NCBI GenBank assembly: GCA_020353215.1
Contig: CP070692.1
Span: forward strand, 126,666 to 168,799
DNA length: 42,134 nt
Origin: Deltaproteobacteria bacterium
Lineage (GTDB): Bacteria; Desulfobacterota; Syntrophobacteria; BM002
Reading direction: 5' to 3'
Made by a program: the position numbers and the translations under genes. The notes beneath the pieces are model-generated. The model saw only the letters and a list, made by a program, of their open reading frames with translations. It ran no database searches and was not told the DNA's origin. Shown here piece after piece: positions 25,535-33,005 of the stretch; position 1 is the stretch's first letter; each line of letters opens with the position of its first letter.

Positions 25535-25945
25535 ATGAAAGTCCTCCTCTTCTATGCACCCTCTTTTTGGTTCAAGACATATCAAAAAGTGCTTGAGCAG
25601 GTGCCTGATCAGGACCTGGAGGTCGAACGTGAGAAAGCCGTTGTGGTCTTCTATCACGTTGAAGCCGAGGACCTTGAGCGTCGGGGTAAGGTTCTTAGTA
25701 AGTTCATTAAGAACATTAAATGGCTCGCGGGAAAGTTCGACTCCAGGACGGTGGTGCTGCACTCTTTTAATCATTTGTCCAGCAGCAAAGCTCCTGCGGA
25801 CTTCGCTGGCGAATTGGTCCGGGAAGCGATTGAGCGGCTGGAGAGAACCGGTTATTCGGTTACAGCGACACCGTTTGGTTACCTGAACGAGTGGAAACTC
25901 CACGTGGCCGGCGAGTCCCTGGCCAAGGTTTTCAAGGAGATATGA
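25535..25945 (+). CDS. free-standing archaeal-type threonyl-tRNA synthetase editing domain
   Basis: A 136-residue protein resembling the N-terminal editing domain of archaeal ThrRS (tRNA-Thr_ED, D-aminoacyl-tRNA-deacylase fold), which removes Ser mis-attached to tRNA-Thr. Matching features: start MKVLLFYAPSF, EKAVVVFYHVEAED, VLHSFNHLSSSKAPADFAGELVREAIERL, and the end GYSVTATPFGYLNEWKLHVAGESLAKV. The pattern HLSS..A then PFGY....K....GE.LA matches the archaeal domain. No synthetase catalytic core follows. Start ATG 25535 has AAGGAGCT at good distance. It could edit in trans or have been recruited for another substrate. Confidence 0.75.
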   Translation: MKVLLFYAPSFWFKTYQKVLEQVPDQDLEVEREKAVVVFYHVEAEDLERRGKVLSKFIKNIKWLAGKFDSRTVVLHSFNHLSSSKAPADFAGELVREAIERLERTGYSVTATPFGYLNEWKLHVAGESLAKVFKEI

Positions 25946-26215
25946 TCGTCGCAAAGCGAGTAAGCGGTGAACAGGTAGAGTGGAGAAGTCAGGAGTCAAA
26001 ACCAAGACAATTACGATGCGAAGCGAAAGCCGGGGCGCGCAAGCAATAGCATCGACTAAACGAATGATGCGTTTTCTCGACGCCGTGAGCCATAAACCAT
26101 GCACCCTGCGCTGCATGCCTTTGGACACGGGCGTACTTGCTGCCCGCTACGAACTTACAATTTTATCATACTTCAATAGCCAAGAATAGATCGACTCCAT
26201 AGAGCCTTTGCTAGC
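25946..26215. other. short intergenic, nothing definite
   Basis: 270 nt with no gene or clear signal; a small frame at 25980-26189 has no supported RBS or family and is not accepted. Confidence 0.4.
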
Positions 26216-27052
26216 ATGCGACTTGGGTACAATGCGAAGAGGTGGCTGAGAATCGGAGTTGTTTCTTTGGAGGTGATGTTGTTGGGTCTACTAAGCAGCA
26301 GTTGCAACTGGCTCATCGAAAGTCAGGTCTTTTTCCCTGACAAAACCTTGGCGCAAACCCCGGACGATGTGAGGCTCCTTTTTGAGGACATTTGGTTTGT
26401 CAGCAGCGATGGTGTCCGGCTTCACGGTTGGCTGATTCCAGCTCGCCCCAAGAGATACCTGCTACTCTTTTGCCACGGAAATGCCGGTAACATCTCTCAT
26501 CGGTTGGACAATATTAACAAGCTCCATCAGATCGGAGTCAGTGTTCTTATATTCGACTACCGCGGCTATGGCCGCAGCCAAGGCCGCATAAGCGAAAAAG
26601 GCTTCTACCTCGACTCGGAAGCGGCACACCAGGTGGCCAGTGAATGGGCTGAACAGTACCAAGCAAAGCTTGTCATTTTCGGGAGATCGTTGGGAGGCAT
26701 TGCCGCTGTGCATGTGGCGGCCATGAAAGGATGCGACGGGCTGATCCTGGAGTCAACCTTCAGCAATATGGGCGCCATGGCGAGGGCTCACTACTTCCTG
26801 CCCTTTGTGGAAAGTCTGCTGGAACACCGTTTGAATGCGGTGGGTGAAATCGGCCGGGTGGGTGCGCCAATCCTCTTTTTTCATGGCGACCGTGATAATA
26901 TAGTACCCATCAGACTAGGGCGTGATCTGTATGAGGCGGCTCCTCAGCCCAAGGAGCTGGTGATTCTTCCTGGAGCGGGGCACAATGATACCTACCTGGT
27001 CGCAGGGCAACCCTATTTCGACAAGATAAAAGCATTTTTGGACGGACTCTAG
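26216..27052 (+). CDS. alpha/beta hydrolase, membrane-anchored
   Basis: A 278-residue serine hydrolase of the ABHD13/YfhR-like family. A hydrophobic N-terminus (IGVVSLEVMLLGLLSSSC) may be an anchor or imperfect lipobox. The catalytic set is visible: oxyanion region CHGNAGNISHRL, nucleophile Ser in GRSLGGIAAVH, acid in FFHGDRDNIVP and His in GAGHNDTYL. RGYGRSQG is family-typical. The substrate is unknown. It is first in a same-strand run with the Mo-pterin, Usp and amidohydrolase genes (27 nt gap), probably one operon. No good RBS was seen at ATG 26216. Confidence 0.85.
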   Translation: MRLGYNAKRWLRIGVVSLEVMLLGLLSSSCNWLIESQVFFPDKTLAQTPDDVRLLFEDIWFVSSDGVRLHGWLIPARPKRYLLLFCHGNAGNISHRLDNINKLHQIGVSVLIFDYRGYGRSQGRISEKGFYLDSEAAHQVASEWAEQYQAKLVIFGRSLGGIAAVHVAAMKGCDGLILESTFSNMGAMARAHYFLPFVESLLEHRLNAVGEIGRVGAPILFFHGDRDNIVPIRLGRDLYEAAPQPKELVILPGAGHNDTYLVAGQPYFDKIKAFLDGL

Positions 27053-27078
27053 GCTGACGACAGAAGCAGGAGGCAGAC

Positions 27079-27669
27079 GTGAGCATTTTGAGCAAGTTAC
27101 GAACTCCGGTCTTCAAAGCCGGCGGTATGCCGGAGATCGATCCGGAGACCTATACCTTGGAGGTTGACGGTTTGGTAGCAGAACCGAAGTCCTTGTCTTG
27201 GAACGACATCAAGGCAATGCCCTATAGTGTCGCCAACGGACGGTTGACCTCAGTGTCGGGGTGGTCCGTGCGAGCCGATTGGGGTGGTGTCCGGTGGCGG
27301 GATTTTCTCGAATACATTTCACCGTTGCCTGAGGCCACCCATGTCACCTTTACCAGCGTGGGCGGCGGCTATTCCACTACTGTGGCACTCAAAGACCTGG
27401 ATACTCCTCGGGTAATACTCACCTACGAGGTGAATAAAGAACCACTCGAGCCCGAATATGGTGGTCTGCTGCGAATGGTGATTCCAAACTTGTGGGGATA
27501 CAAAAGTTGCAAGTGGCTGGGTAGAGTTGAACTCACCGACCGCATGAAAGGTGGGTATTGGGAAGATCGTGGTTATTCGCGAGAGGCGAACATTGAACCC
27601 GGGATCACCTTGGACGTCAACACCGGGGATCGCCGTTCCATCTCTGGAGGCGAGGTCATGGATTTTTAG
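27079..27669 (+). CDS. sulfite-oxidase-fold molybdopterin protein (MsrP/YedY-like) lacking the Mo-binding Cys
   Basis: A 196-residue protein with the Mo-pterin domain of the sulfite oxidase superfamily: YTLEVDGLVAEPKSLSWNDIKAMP, GWSVRADWGGVRWRDFLEYI, the pterin-side RVILTYEVNKEPLEPEYGGLLRMVIPNLWGYKSCKWLGRVEL. Where relatives have Cys ligating Mo (pattern CVEGWS), this protein has S58 in LTSVSGWS (codon TCA 27250-27252). It may be inactive, use Ser as a ligand, or be a repurposed pterin-binding protein. There is no signal peptide, so it is cytoplasmic, unlike MsrP. GTG 27079 is chosen because AGGAGG lies 5 nt upstream. Confidence 0.85.
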   Translation: MSILSKLRTPVFKAGGMPEIDPETYTLEVDGLVAEPKSLSWNDIKAMPYSVANGRLTSVSGWSVRADWGGVRWRDFLEYISPLPEATHVTFTSVGGGYSTTVALKDLDTPRVILTYEVNKEPLEPEYGGLLRMVIPNLWGYKSCKWLGRVELTDRMKGGYWEDRGYSREANIEPGITLDVNTGDRRSISGGEVMDF

Positions 27670-27709
27670 GATTGGCACTCAGGCCTGATTGCAGAGGAGG
27701 AAGCGACTC

Positions 27710-28201
27710 ATGGATCATCATCACGTGCTGATCGCCGTAGATGGAAGTCGCAATTCAATGCGGGCGGTTGAATACGCGGGCGAGGTCTTTGCGACCCATC
27801 CCGAGGCAAGACTGGTGCTTTTTCATATTCTTCCGGTTATCTCTCGTGTGCTCTTGGATAAGGAAGAGATAAAGGCCGTCAATGCCCGCAAGGTGGAACG
27901 CCCGGATCTTGCGGGTCTATACTGGCGCCTGGAAGACGAGGACAAGATGAGTGAGTTTTTTGCCAAGGCTCAAGATGTGTTGGAAAAAGCTGGTATGAAG
28001 CAGGAGCAGATCAAATCGAAGTTTCGTGTAAAAACTGGTGAAATTCCAGACGCAATTCTCGAAGAAATAGCCCTTGGCAACTACAAGACACTTATCCTGG
28101 GCCGCCGAGGACTCTCTCGTGTCAGAGAATTTTTCCTGGGCAGCGTTTCCACCAAGGTGGTACGTGAGGCCCGGGGCTGCGCCGTGTGTGTGGTGGAATA
28201 G
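27710..28201 (+). CDS. universal stress protein (UspA family)
   Basis: A 163-residue single Usp domain: HHHVLIAVDGSRNSMRAVEYA at the start, and the ATP-binding-type loop G-x2-G-x9-G-S (GRRGLSRVREFFLGSVS) near the end, finishing ARGCAVCVVE. Usually a homodimer in stress physiology. ATG 27710 is chosen because AGGAGG lies 9 nt upstream. It sits 40 nt after the Mo-pterin gene and 12 nt before the amidohydrolase, in one apparent operon. Confidence 0.92.
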   Translation: MDHHHVLIAVDGSRNSMRAVEYAGEVFATHPEARLVLFHILPVISRVLLDKEEIKAVNARKVERPDLAGLYWRLEDEDKMSEFFAKAQDVLEKAGMKQEQIKSKFRVKTGEIPDAILEEIALGNYKTLILGRRGLSRVREFFLGSVSTKVVREARGCAVCVVE

Positions 28202-28213
28202 AGAGAGGTATGA

Positions 28214-28984
28214 ATGGACAGGATAGCAGACAGGCAAGTAATCGACAGCCACATTCACTGCGGCATTCAGAACGTAAATCTTCCCTATGAAGTCATCCTG
28301 CCACTGCTCCAAGAGGCAGATATTACCGGCGCCTGTTTGTTCCCTCCGGTTGAAGACATCTATGATCGGTACAATCCCAATTTTCAGGACAATGAGGCGT
28401 GGCGACGCACCAGAAGAGCCGCCAATCACTACTTGCTGGATCTGGCTGCTCACGATACGTCAATTTTCCCGTATCTCTTTGTGTGGAATGACTTTGCCTT
28501 GGAGGAACTCGAGCAGAGTTACCTGGGCATCAAGTGGCACCGGCACGACAACGAACCGGTCTACCACTACGACGACCCTCGCTGTGCCATGATGATCCAG
28601 GAAATCAGCGCTCGACGTTTGCCCGTGGTTCTGGAGGAGAGCTTTGCCAATACTTGTAGATTCGTTGAACGACTGGCGCCAGAGGCGGTCATCATCATTC
28701 CTCACCTCGGGGCCCTGAATGGCTCCTATCCTGAGTTGGAACGGGCAGGTATTTGGCAACGTTCCAACACTTACGCAGACTCAGCCCTGGCCTCCCCCGC
28801 CCACATGCACCATTTTATCAAGACTTACGGTGCGGACAGACTCTTGTTCGGCAGCGATTTTCCCTTCGGAACACCCGGCCACGAACTACGTAAAGTAGAA
28901 AGACTCGGCCTCTCCAGTGCAGATTTGGACAAGGTCGTCAGTGGGAACCTCCAGCGTTTGTTGAATCAGATCAAGAGAGTTTAG
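28214..28984 (+). CDS. amidohydrolase-superfamily metal-dependent hydrolase (amidohydrolase 2 type)
   Basis: A 256-residue TIM-barrel hydrolase. Metal ligands: HIHC near the N-terminus (DSHIHCGIQ), a central histidine in IKWHRHD, IIIPHLGALNGSYPELERAG, and the C-terminal Asp in LLFGSDFPFGTPGHELRKV. The GSDFPFG motif is typical of amidohydrolase-2 (decarboxylase-like and TatD-like) proteins. The substrate is unknown. AGAGAGGT is the RBS. It is the last gene of the 26.2-29.0 kb run. Confidence 0.85.
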   Translation: MDRIADRQVIDSHIHCGIQNVNLPYEVILPLLQEADITGACLFPPVEDIYDRYNPNFQDNEAWRRTRRAANHYLLDLAAHDTSIFPYLFVWNDFALEELEQSYLGIKWHRHDNEPVYHYDDPRCAMMIQEISARRLPVVLEESFANTCRFVERLAPEAVIIIPHLGALNGSYPELERAGIWQRSNTYADSALASPAHMHHFIKTYGADRLLFGSDFPFGTPGHELRKVERLGLSSADLDKVVSGNLQRLLNQIKRV

Positions 28985-29065
28985 TCCAGCCTCACCCCCT
29001 AACCCTTGACAATTCATTCGCTAAGCTTTCTGTTTCGAGGGTGAAGATAGGAAAATGGAGGCAGC

Positions 29066-30268
29066 ATGAGTGCAGCGCGACTTATACAGGCTAATCACAT
29101 CAAGCTCATTTTCTTGATGGTCACAATATTGATCTTTCCCCTCACCGGATGTCAAACCACCCCAAAGAGACATGGCTTGCTGCGAAAAGCGCCACTGATA
29201 AAGGTTTCAGGAGAGGAGTTGCGGATTCGCGTCCGGTATCTGGCCGGAACCTTTTCCGGAACCATTGAAGAAGCCGCTGATCAGATTATCGCCAGCTCAT
29301 CCGACGCGGATATTCGACGTCAAGCGCTTCTCTGGAAAACGAACGCTATCCCCGCGTCTTATGGGGTTATCTTCCAACCCGATCCAGCCGCTGCATTGCT
29401 GGACACCTGGGCTTTCACGGTGCAGATGGTGCACTACTTCGAGGAAGGGCCGGGAAGAGAAAAACTGGGTCAGTACCACTACATAGCGCTCGAGGCCTCG
29501 AAACGACTCGAAACGAAAGTTGCGGATCTGGCCAGATCCATCACCACCACCGGTGACATCTCAATACCCAAGAAAATTGCCTATGAATGGGCCGGGGACC
29601 ACCCCATCCGGGGTCCGCAGTTCAGCAGGGAGTCTCTTGTATCCGAGTTTGCCGAAGTGTTGGCTACAGAAGAACTGAGCGCCTTCGAGGCTGTGGGGCA
29701 GCTTACCATTGGAATGGATGACCTTGCAGGCCAACTTACCATATACAGTGAGTATCTGCCCAGAATGGCACGTTGGCAGGCGGAATTGGTTCTCGACGAG
29801 GTGGTCGTCAAGGAAGGGGTGAGAGTGACGGTGGAGGAACTCAACCAATTGGCTGTTTCTTTGGCGCGTGTGACCTCTGTGCTCGAACAAAGCCCCGACA
29901 TCATAGCGAGAGAGCGAGAGGCCACGTTGAAAGCCCTACGTCGAGAACGCGTTGCAGTGCTCAAGTCCATCGACGACCAGAGGGTTGCCACCCTGCGTTG
30001 GCTGACAAAGGAGCGTATCGCCGCTACCGATTCATTAACCAATGAAAGAATTGCCGCGCTGGCAGTTTTGAGGGAGGAGCGGATCGACACCTTGCAGGAA
30101 ATTGAGGCCATGAGCTACCGGATTGTGGCGGCTTCTCTGGGGGAATCGAAAGTCTTGATCGATCACTTTTTCCTGAGAACAGCCCAACTTGTCGGTGCCC
30201 TCTTGGTGGGTTGTCTGATCATCAGTGCGGTTGTAACTCGTGGCATGAAGAAGAAGGCTCTTGGGTAG
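29066..30268 (+). CDS. lipoprotein with coiled-coil repeats and C-terminal TM helix
   Basis: A 400-residue envelope protein. A signal peptide ends at a lipobox (FPLTGC, Cys29), so it is lipidated. Residues ~45-250 are helical without a recognised fold. Residues ~265-350 form an irregular coiled coil built on ERxAxLxxLxxER-type repeats (e.g. REREATLKALRRERVAVLK, KERIAATDSLTNERIAAL, REERIDTLQEIEAM). A TM helix (LVGALLVGCLIISAVVT) and a basic tail close the protein. Lipid anchor plus C-terminal TM would hold both ends at the membrane. The function is unknown. AATGGAGG is a strong RBS. Confidence 0.75.
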   Translation: MSAARLIQANHIKLIFLMVTILIFPLTGCQTTPKRHGLLRKAPLIKVSGEELRIRVRYLAGTFSGTIEEAADQIIASSSDADIRRQALLWKTNAIPASYGVIFQPDPAAALLDTWAFTVQMVHYFEEGPGREKLGQYHYIALEASKRLETKVADLARSITTTGDISIPKKIAYEWAGDHPIRGPQFSRESLVSEFAEVLATEELSAFEAVGQLTIGMDDLAGQLTIYSEYLPRMARWQAELVLDEVVVKEGVRVTVEELNQLAVSLARVTSVLEQSPDIIAREREATLKALRRERVAVLKSIDDQRVATLRWLTKERIAATDSLTNERIAALAVLREERIDTLQEIEAMSYRIVAASLGESKVLIDHFFLRTAQLVGALLVGCLIISAVVTRGMKKKALG

Positions 30269-30413
30269 AGCAGGACCTGTCCCCATAAAAGGACAAAACC
30301 ATCGAAAGGTTACATCGATATTGGATAGTTGGGCAAGAAGCCAGCAACAAGAAGCCGCGATGGTCAGTCCTCCGTAACGTGCTCCACTGGGTCGACTAAT
30401 TAATTCCCCTGGT

Positions 30414-30466
30414 AAAAACCCCATGGAGAATCTCGTCCAGAGTCGGGGATTATCCATGGGGTTTCT
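30414..30466 (-). terminator. terminator between convergent lipoprotein and small Sec candidate
   Basis: A long stem (AAACCCCATGG / CCATGGGGTTT plus 6-7 inner pairs) covers 30416-30464. On the minus strand the hairpin is followed by T5 (read TTTTTACC), making a proper rho-independent terminator for the minus-strand gene ending at 30527; on the plus strand it is weaker. Confidence 0.75.
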
Positions 30467-30526
30467 GCGTCTTCCGTCCGTCGGACTTGAACCAAGGGGA
30501 GTGTTGGATTCGTACACGCTTCTCTA

Positions 30527-30682
30527 TTACAACTTCGACGGACTACCACTGTCTTCCTGGGATCGATCCTCGATCCGGCAGTTCCCACTCAGTCACGTAG
30601 AAACACCAAATTTCGGCAATACCCAACGTTGCAGCACCACCCACGCCGCAATAACTATCAACACGATCCAAAAGGATTTCAT
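30527..30682 (-). CDS. small membrane-anchored protein with in-frame TGA (candidate selenoprotein)
   Basis: Too short to be obvious. From ATG 30682 on the minus strand, 29 residues form an N-terminal TM helix (KSFWIVLIVIAAWVVLQRWVLPKFGVST), then TGA 30595-30593, then LSGNCRIEDRSQEDSGSPSKL and TAA 30529-30527, giving 51 residues in all. The TGA gives [U]-L-S-G-N-C, a Sec/Cys pair just outside the membrane, suiting a redox role. Support: GAGGAG five bases before ATG, an excellent SECIS-like hairpin, and a terminator 60 nt after the stop. ATG overlaps a TGA (ATGA) ending a dubious upstream frame. No family can be named with certainty. Alternative: a 29-residue hydrophobic peptide that simply stops at TGA. 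Confidence 0.55.
30560..30576 (-). promoter_or_regulatory. SECIS-like hairpin of the small Sec candidate
   Basis: On the minus strand GGATCG pairs perfectly with CGATCC around the loop AGGAT, with lower CTG/CAG pairs across a 2-nt bulge. G is the second loop base and the loop opens 22 nt after the TGA. The loop resembles AGGUCU of E. coli fdhF. This is the best SECIS-like fold of the three. Confidence 0.6.
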
Positions 30683-31117
30683 TGATTCTCCTCAAGCTTG
30701 CTGTTCTGCACCGGACTGTCGATCGCCTGACTTCTTCCACTGCAAGGTTGGCGATAGTGGAACACAATGTAGTCATTCTGAGCTGCTTTTTCAAGCTCTT
30801 TCCGATCCTGGGGTACAAGCGCCTACAGGATTCGCCCGGGAATTGGCTTCTTCACCAAGAGCTTTCCCTGCTGGCGCAAAGACACTCCCTTCCGAGAGAC
30901 GATTTTCGGGTGAACTCCTGACTTTCCAACTGTTGACGAATGAAAGAAATCCTTGTATGTAAAGCGAATTCAATGCTGGCCCGACATAGCAGCGATCGGG
31001 CTAATTGGGCGGAGCAGGCCCGCCCCGGGACAACCATTTATCTGCAAATAGATTGTGGGGTGGCAATTATCCCCGATCTTAAGAATTCTTATCACTGCAC
31101 CCTACGGAGGTCTCCGA
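30683..31117. other. intergenic upstream of cytochrome c6-like gene
   Basis: About 435 nt between the divergent small Sec candidate and the cytochrome. Minus-strand frames here (for example to 30679) contain TAG and TGA codons and no recognisable family, so none is accepted. Nothing else definite is seen. Confidence 0.4.
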
Positions 31118-31450
31118 ATGAAGAAACTCCTCTTTATCACTGCGCTTTCGTTGGCAATTATCCCTTTGCACCTGACTCCTCAAGCCTCTGCGGCTGATAC
31201 AAAGAACGGCGCGAAGGTATTCGGGTCATACTGCGCTGGTTGTCACCGACACGGTGGAAATATTGTGAATCCTGAAAAAACACTCAAAAAGGAAGCGTTG
31301 GAAAAGTCTGGCAAGGCTTCTGCGGAAGCCATCAAGCGTCAGGTTACCAATGGCGCCGGTGCTATGCCAGCCTTCAAAACCAGTTTGAGCGACAAACAGA
31401 TCGAAGATGTGGTTGCATACGTTCTGGAGCAAGCAGAGAAAGGTTGGTAA
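31118..31450 (+). CDS. cytochrome c6-like periplasmic monoheme cytochrome
   Basis: A 110-residue protein with a signal peptide (KKLLFITALSLAIIPLHL...ASA) and mature class I cytochrome c. The heme site is CAGCH, and the axial Met lies in GAGAMPAF. The mature chain closely follows photosynthetic cytochrome c6: NGAKVFGSYCAGCHRHGGN, NPEKTLKKEALEKSG, VTNGAGAMPAFKTSLSD, VVAYVLEQAEKGW at the C-terminus. The role would be soluble periplasmic electron carrier; the partner is unknown. ATG 31118 follows GGAGG at a good distance; the upstream in-frame sequence is not a signal peptide. Confidence 0.88.
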   Translation: MKKLLFITALSLAIIPLHLTPQASAADTKNGAKVFGSYCAGCHRHGGNIVNPEKTLKKEALEKSGKASAEAIKRQVTNGAGAMPAFKTSLSDKQIEDVVAYVLEQAEKGW

Positions 31451-31606
31451 ACCGCAGTGCACGCCATTGGGGACATGCTACAGTCCCCCTCTCCCCCACC
31501 CTGCCACTTTCCAAGCTACCCACCCCATTTGGCCGGGCTATCCGGGTTCGTCTGGTTCCCCCGATCATTCTACCAAGGTCGACGACCGTTCTGAGAGTTG
31601 ATTTGA

Positions 31607-31635
31607 TTGACACTACAAGTGCGCTATTGTAAATT
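31607..31635 (+). promoter_or_regulatory. putative sigma-70 promoter for the YchF-like GTPase
   Basis: TTGACA (31607-31612), 17-nt spacer, TAAATT (31630-31635), about 170 nt before the GTPase start. The rest of the 31451-31806 gap shows no gene. Confidence 0.5.
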
Positions 31636-31806
31636 CTTAGGCAAGAGAGCCACTGTTCAGCAAAAGATTTTCTGTTGTTGACAAGTCCGACGCCGGGCCC
31701 ACACTCAACGTGCCACAGCGCAAGTGAACCCCACTTTGATCTTGTCATTGTCATTCATAAATTGGTACTTTTTTGTTGTCCTTAATATCTACTCCAGGAT
31801 GGAGCC

Positions 31807-32862
31807 ATGCGACTAGGTATCATCGGTCTTCCAGGATGCGGAAAAACCACGGTCTTCAATGCCCTAACTGGCAGTACCGCTCAGGTCGCAGATTTCTCCC
31901 CGGCGGCACGCGGGCCTAATCTGGCCATGGTCAAAGTGCCTGAGCCCCGACTCGCTTTTCTCTCTCAACTCTACAAGCCCAAAAAGGTCACCGAAGCAAC
32001 GGTGGAATATGTGGATGTGGGTGGTCTTACCGGTTCCACTGACAAGGGTCAGGAACTCGGAGAGTCTTTTCTGAATCACATCAGGCCGGTGGATGCTCTG
32101 GTGCATGTGGTGCGGAACTTTCACCATCCCATGCACGGTGCCCCCGATCCTTCGGCAGACATATCACGGGTGGAGACGGAACTGATCCTGGCTGACCTGC
32201 TGGTAGTGGAGAAGCGGTTGCAGCGCATCGCCGAGGAAAGAAAGCGCGGTAAGAAGGAAGACCCGGAAGAGGTCAAAGAGTTGGGACAATGCCAGGAAAT
32301 CCTTGAGGCAAGTAGCCCTTTGCGCTCGCGGCCAGGAATATTGGAGATCCCAATTTTGCGTGGCTTCAGTTTCCTTTCAGCCAAGCCGTTGTTTTACCTC
32401 ATCAACCAGCCCGAGGAGGAAGTTTCGCCACTTCCTGCTGAGATCAGCAGCGGAACCATGGGACCCCAGTTGGAAATCGTGGGTCAGCTGGAGATGGAGC
32501 TGGGGCAACTTCCTCCGGATGAATCCTTGGAGTTCATGGCAGAAATGGGGCTTGACAAGCTCGCCAGGGACCGGGTAATTACGTCTTCTTACCAGTTCCT
32601 GGGTCTGGTTTCTTTCTTTACCACGAATGAGCAAGAGGCGCGTGCCTGGACCATTAGGCAAGGTACTACGGCTCTCAAGGCTGCCGGGGTGGTTCACTCA
32701 GACATGGAGCGCGGCTTTATTCGGGCTGAAGTGGTCTCCTTTAAGGACCTGGAAAGTGCCTCTACCTATGCCGAGGCTCAAAAGAAGGGACTGGTTCGTC
32801 TGGAAGGCAAGGAGTATATTGTCCAAGATGGCGATGTCATCTTTTTTCGTTTCAATATCTGA
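31807..32862 (+). CDS. YchF/OLA1-type GTPase (Obg family)
   Basis: A 351-residue cytoplasmic P-loop GTPase/ATPase associated with ribosomes and stress. The P-loop is GLPGCGKTTVFNALTG at residue ~7; switch and G3 follow in VEYVDVGGLTGSTDKGQELGESFLNHIRPVDALVHVVR. A helical domain contains LILADLLVVEKRLQRI, and a C-terminal TGS domain shows TTNEQEARAWTIRQGTTALKAAGVVHSDMERGFIRAEVV ... DGDVIFFRFNI. It is a little shorter than standard YchF (363). Its position ahead of the mcm genes may be incidental; the gap to mcm is 143 nt. GGAG precedes ATG. Confidence 0.9.
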   Translation: MRLGIIGLPGCGKTTVFNALTGSTAQVADFSPAARGPNLAMVKVPEPRLAFLSQLYKPKKVTEATVEYVDVGGLTGSTDKGQELGESFLNHIRPVDALVHVVRNFHHPMHGAPDPSADISRVETELILADLLVVEKRLQRIAEERKRGKKEDPEEVKELGQCQEILEASSPLRSRPGILEIPILRGFSFLSAKPLFYLINQPEEEVSPLPAEISSGTMGPQLEIVGQLEMELGQLPPDESLEFMAEMGLDKLARDRVITSSYQFLGLVSFFTTNEQEARAWTIRQGTTALKAAGVVHSDMERGFIRAEVVSFKDLESASTYAEAQKKGLVRLEGKEYIVQDGDVIFFRFNI

Positions 32863-33005
32863 CCGGTACATGTAGGATTCCGTTGCTGGGAGCAGGTTAA
32901 TGGTTTTGAGTTTTGGCTTAAGATTGTTTTTTACAGGGGTGAAACAGGGAATCTAAACAAAACATATGTATGCGGAAGCAGACGGCTGTGTATGGAGGAT
33001 GAAAA

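Noticed and set aside
25980..26189. 69-residue frame between the editing-domain and hydrolase genes
   Set aside because: No RBS, no recognisable motif, arginine/serine-rich noise composition.
30481..30510. tRNA-like T-arm (GGACTTGAACC on plus strand)
   Set aside because: No matching acceptor stem, anticodon arm or D-arm could be assembled.
30423..30962. 179-residue plus-strand frame
   Set aside because: Runs through a terminator and antisense to the small Sec candidate; no protein-like motifs.
30679..30987. Minus-strand frame upstream of the small Sec candidate, with TGA at 30972 and TAG at 30825 (possible Sec plus Pyl protein)
   Set aside because: No recognisable family, no good start, and two different stops; kept only as noise or a decayed gene. 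The ATGA overlap with the small gene may be fortuitous.
32863..33005. Cobalamin riboswitch before the methylmalonyl-CoA mutase genes
   Set aside because: No B12-box or the characteristic conserved core could be found in the leader; the gap is only 143 nt.
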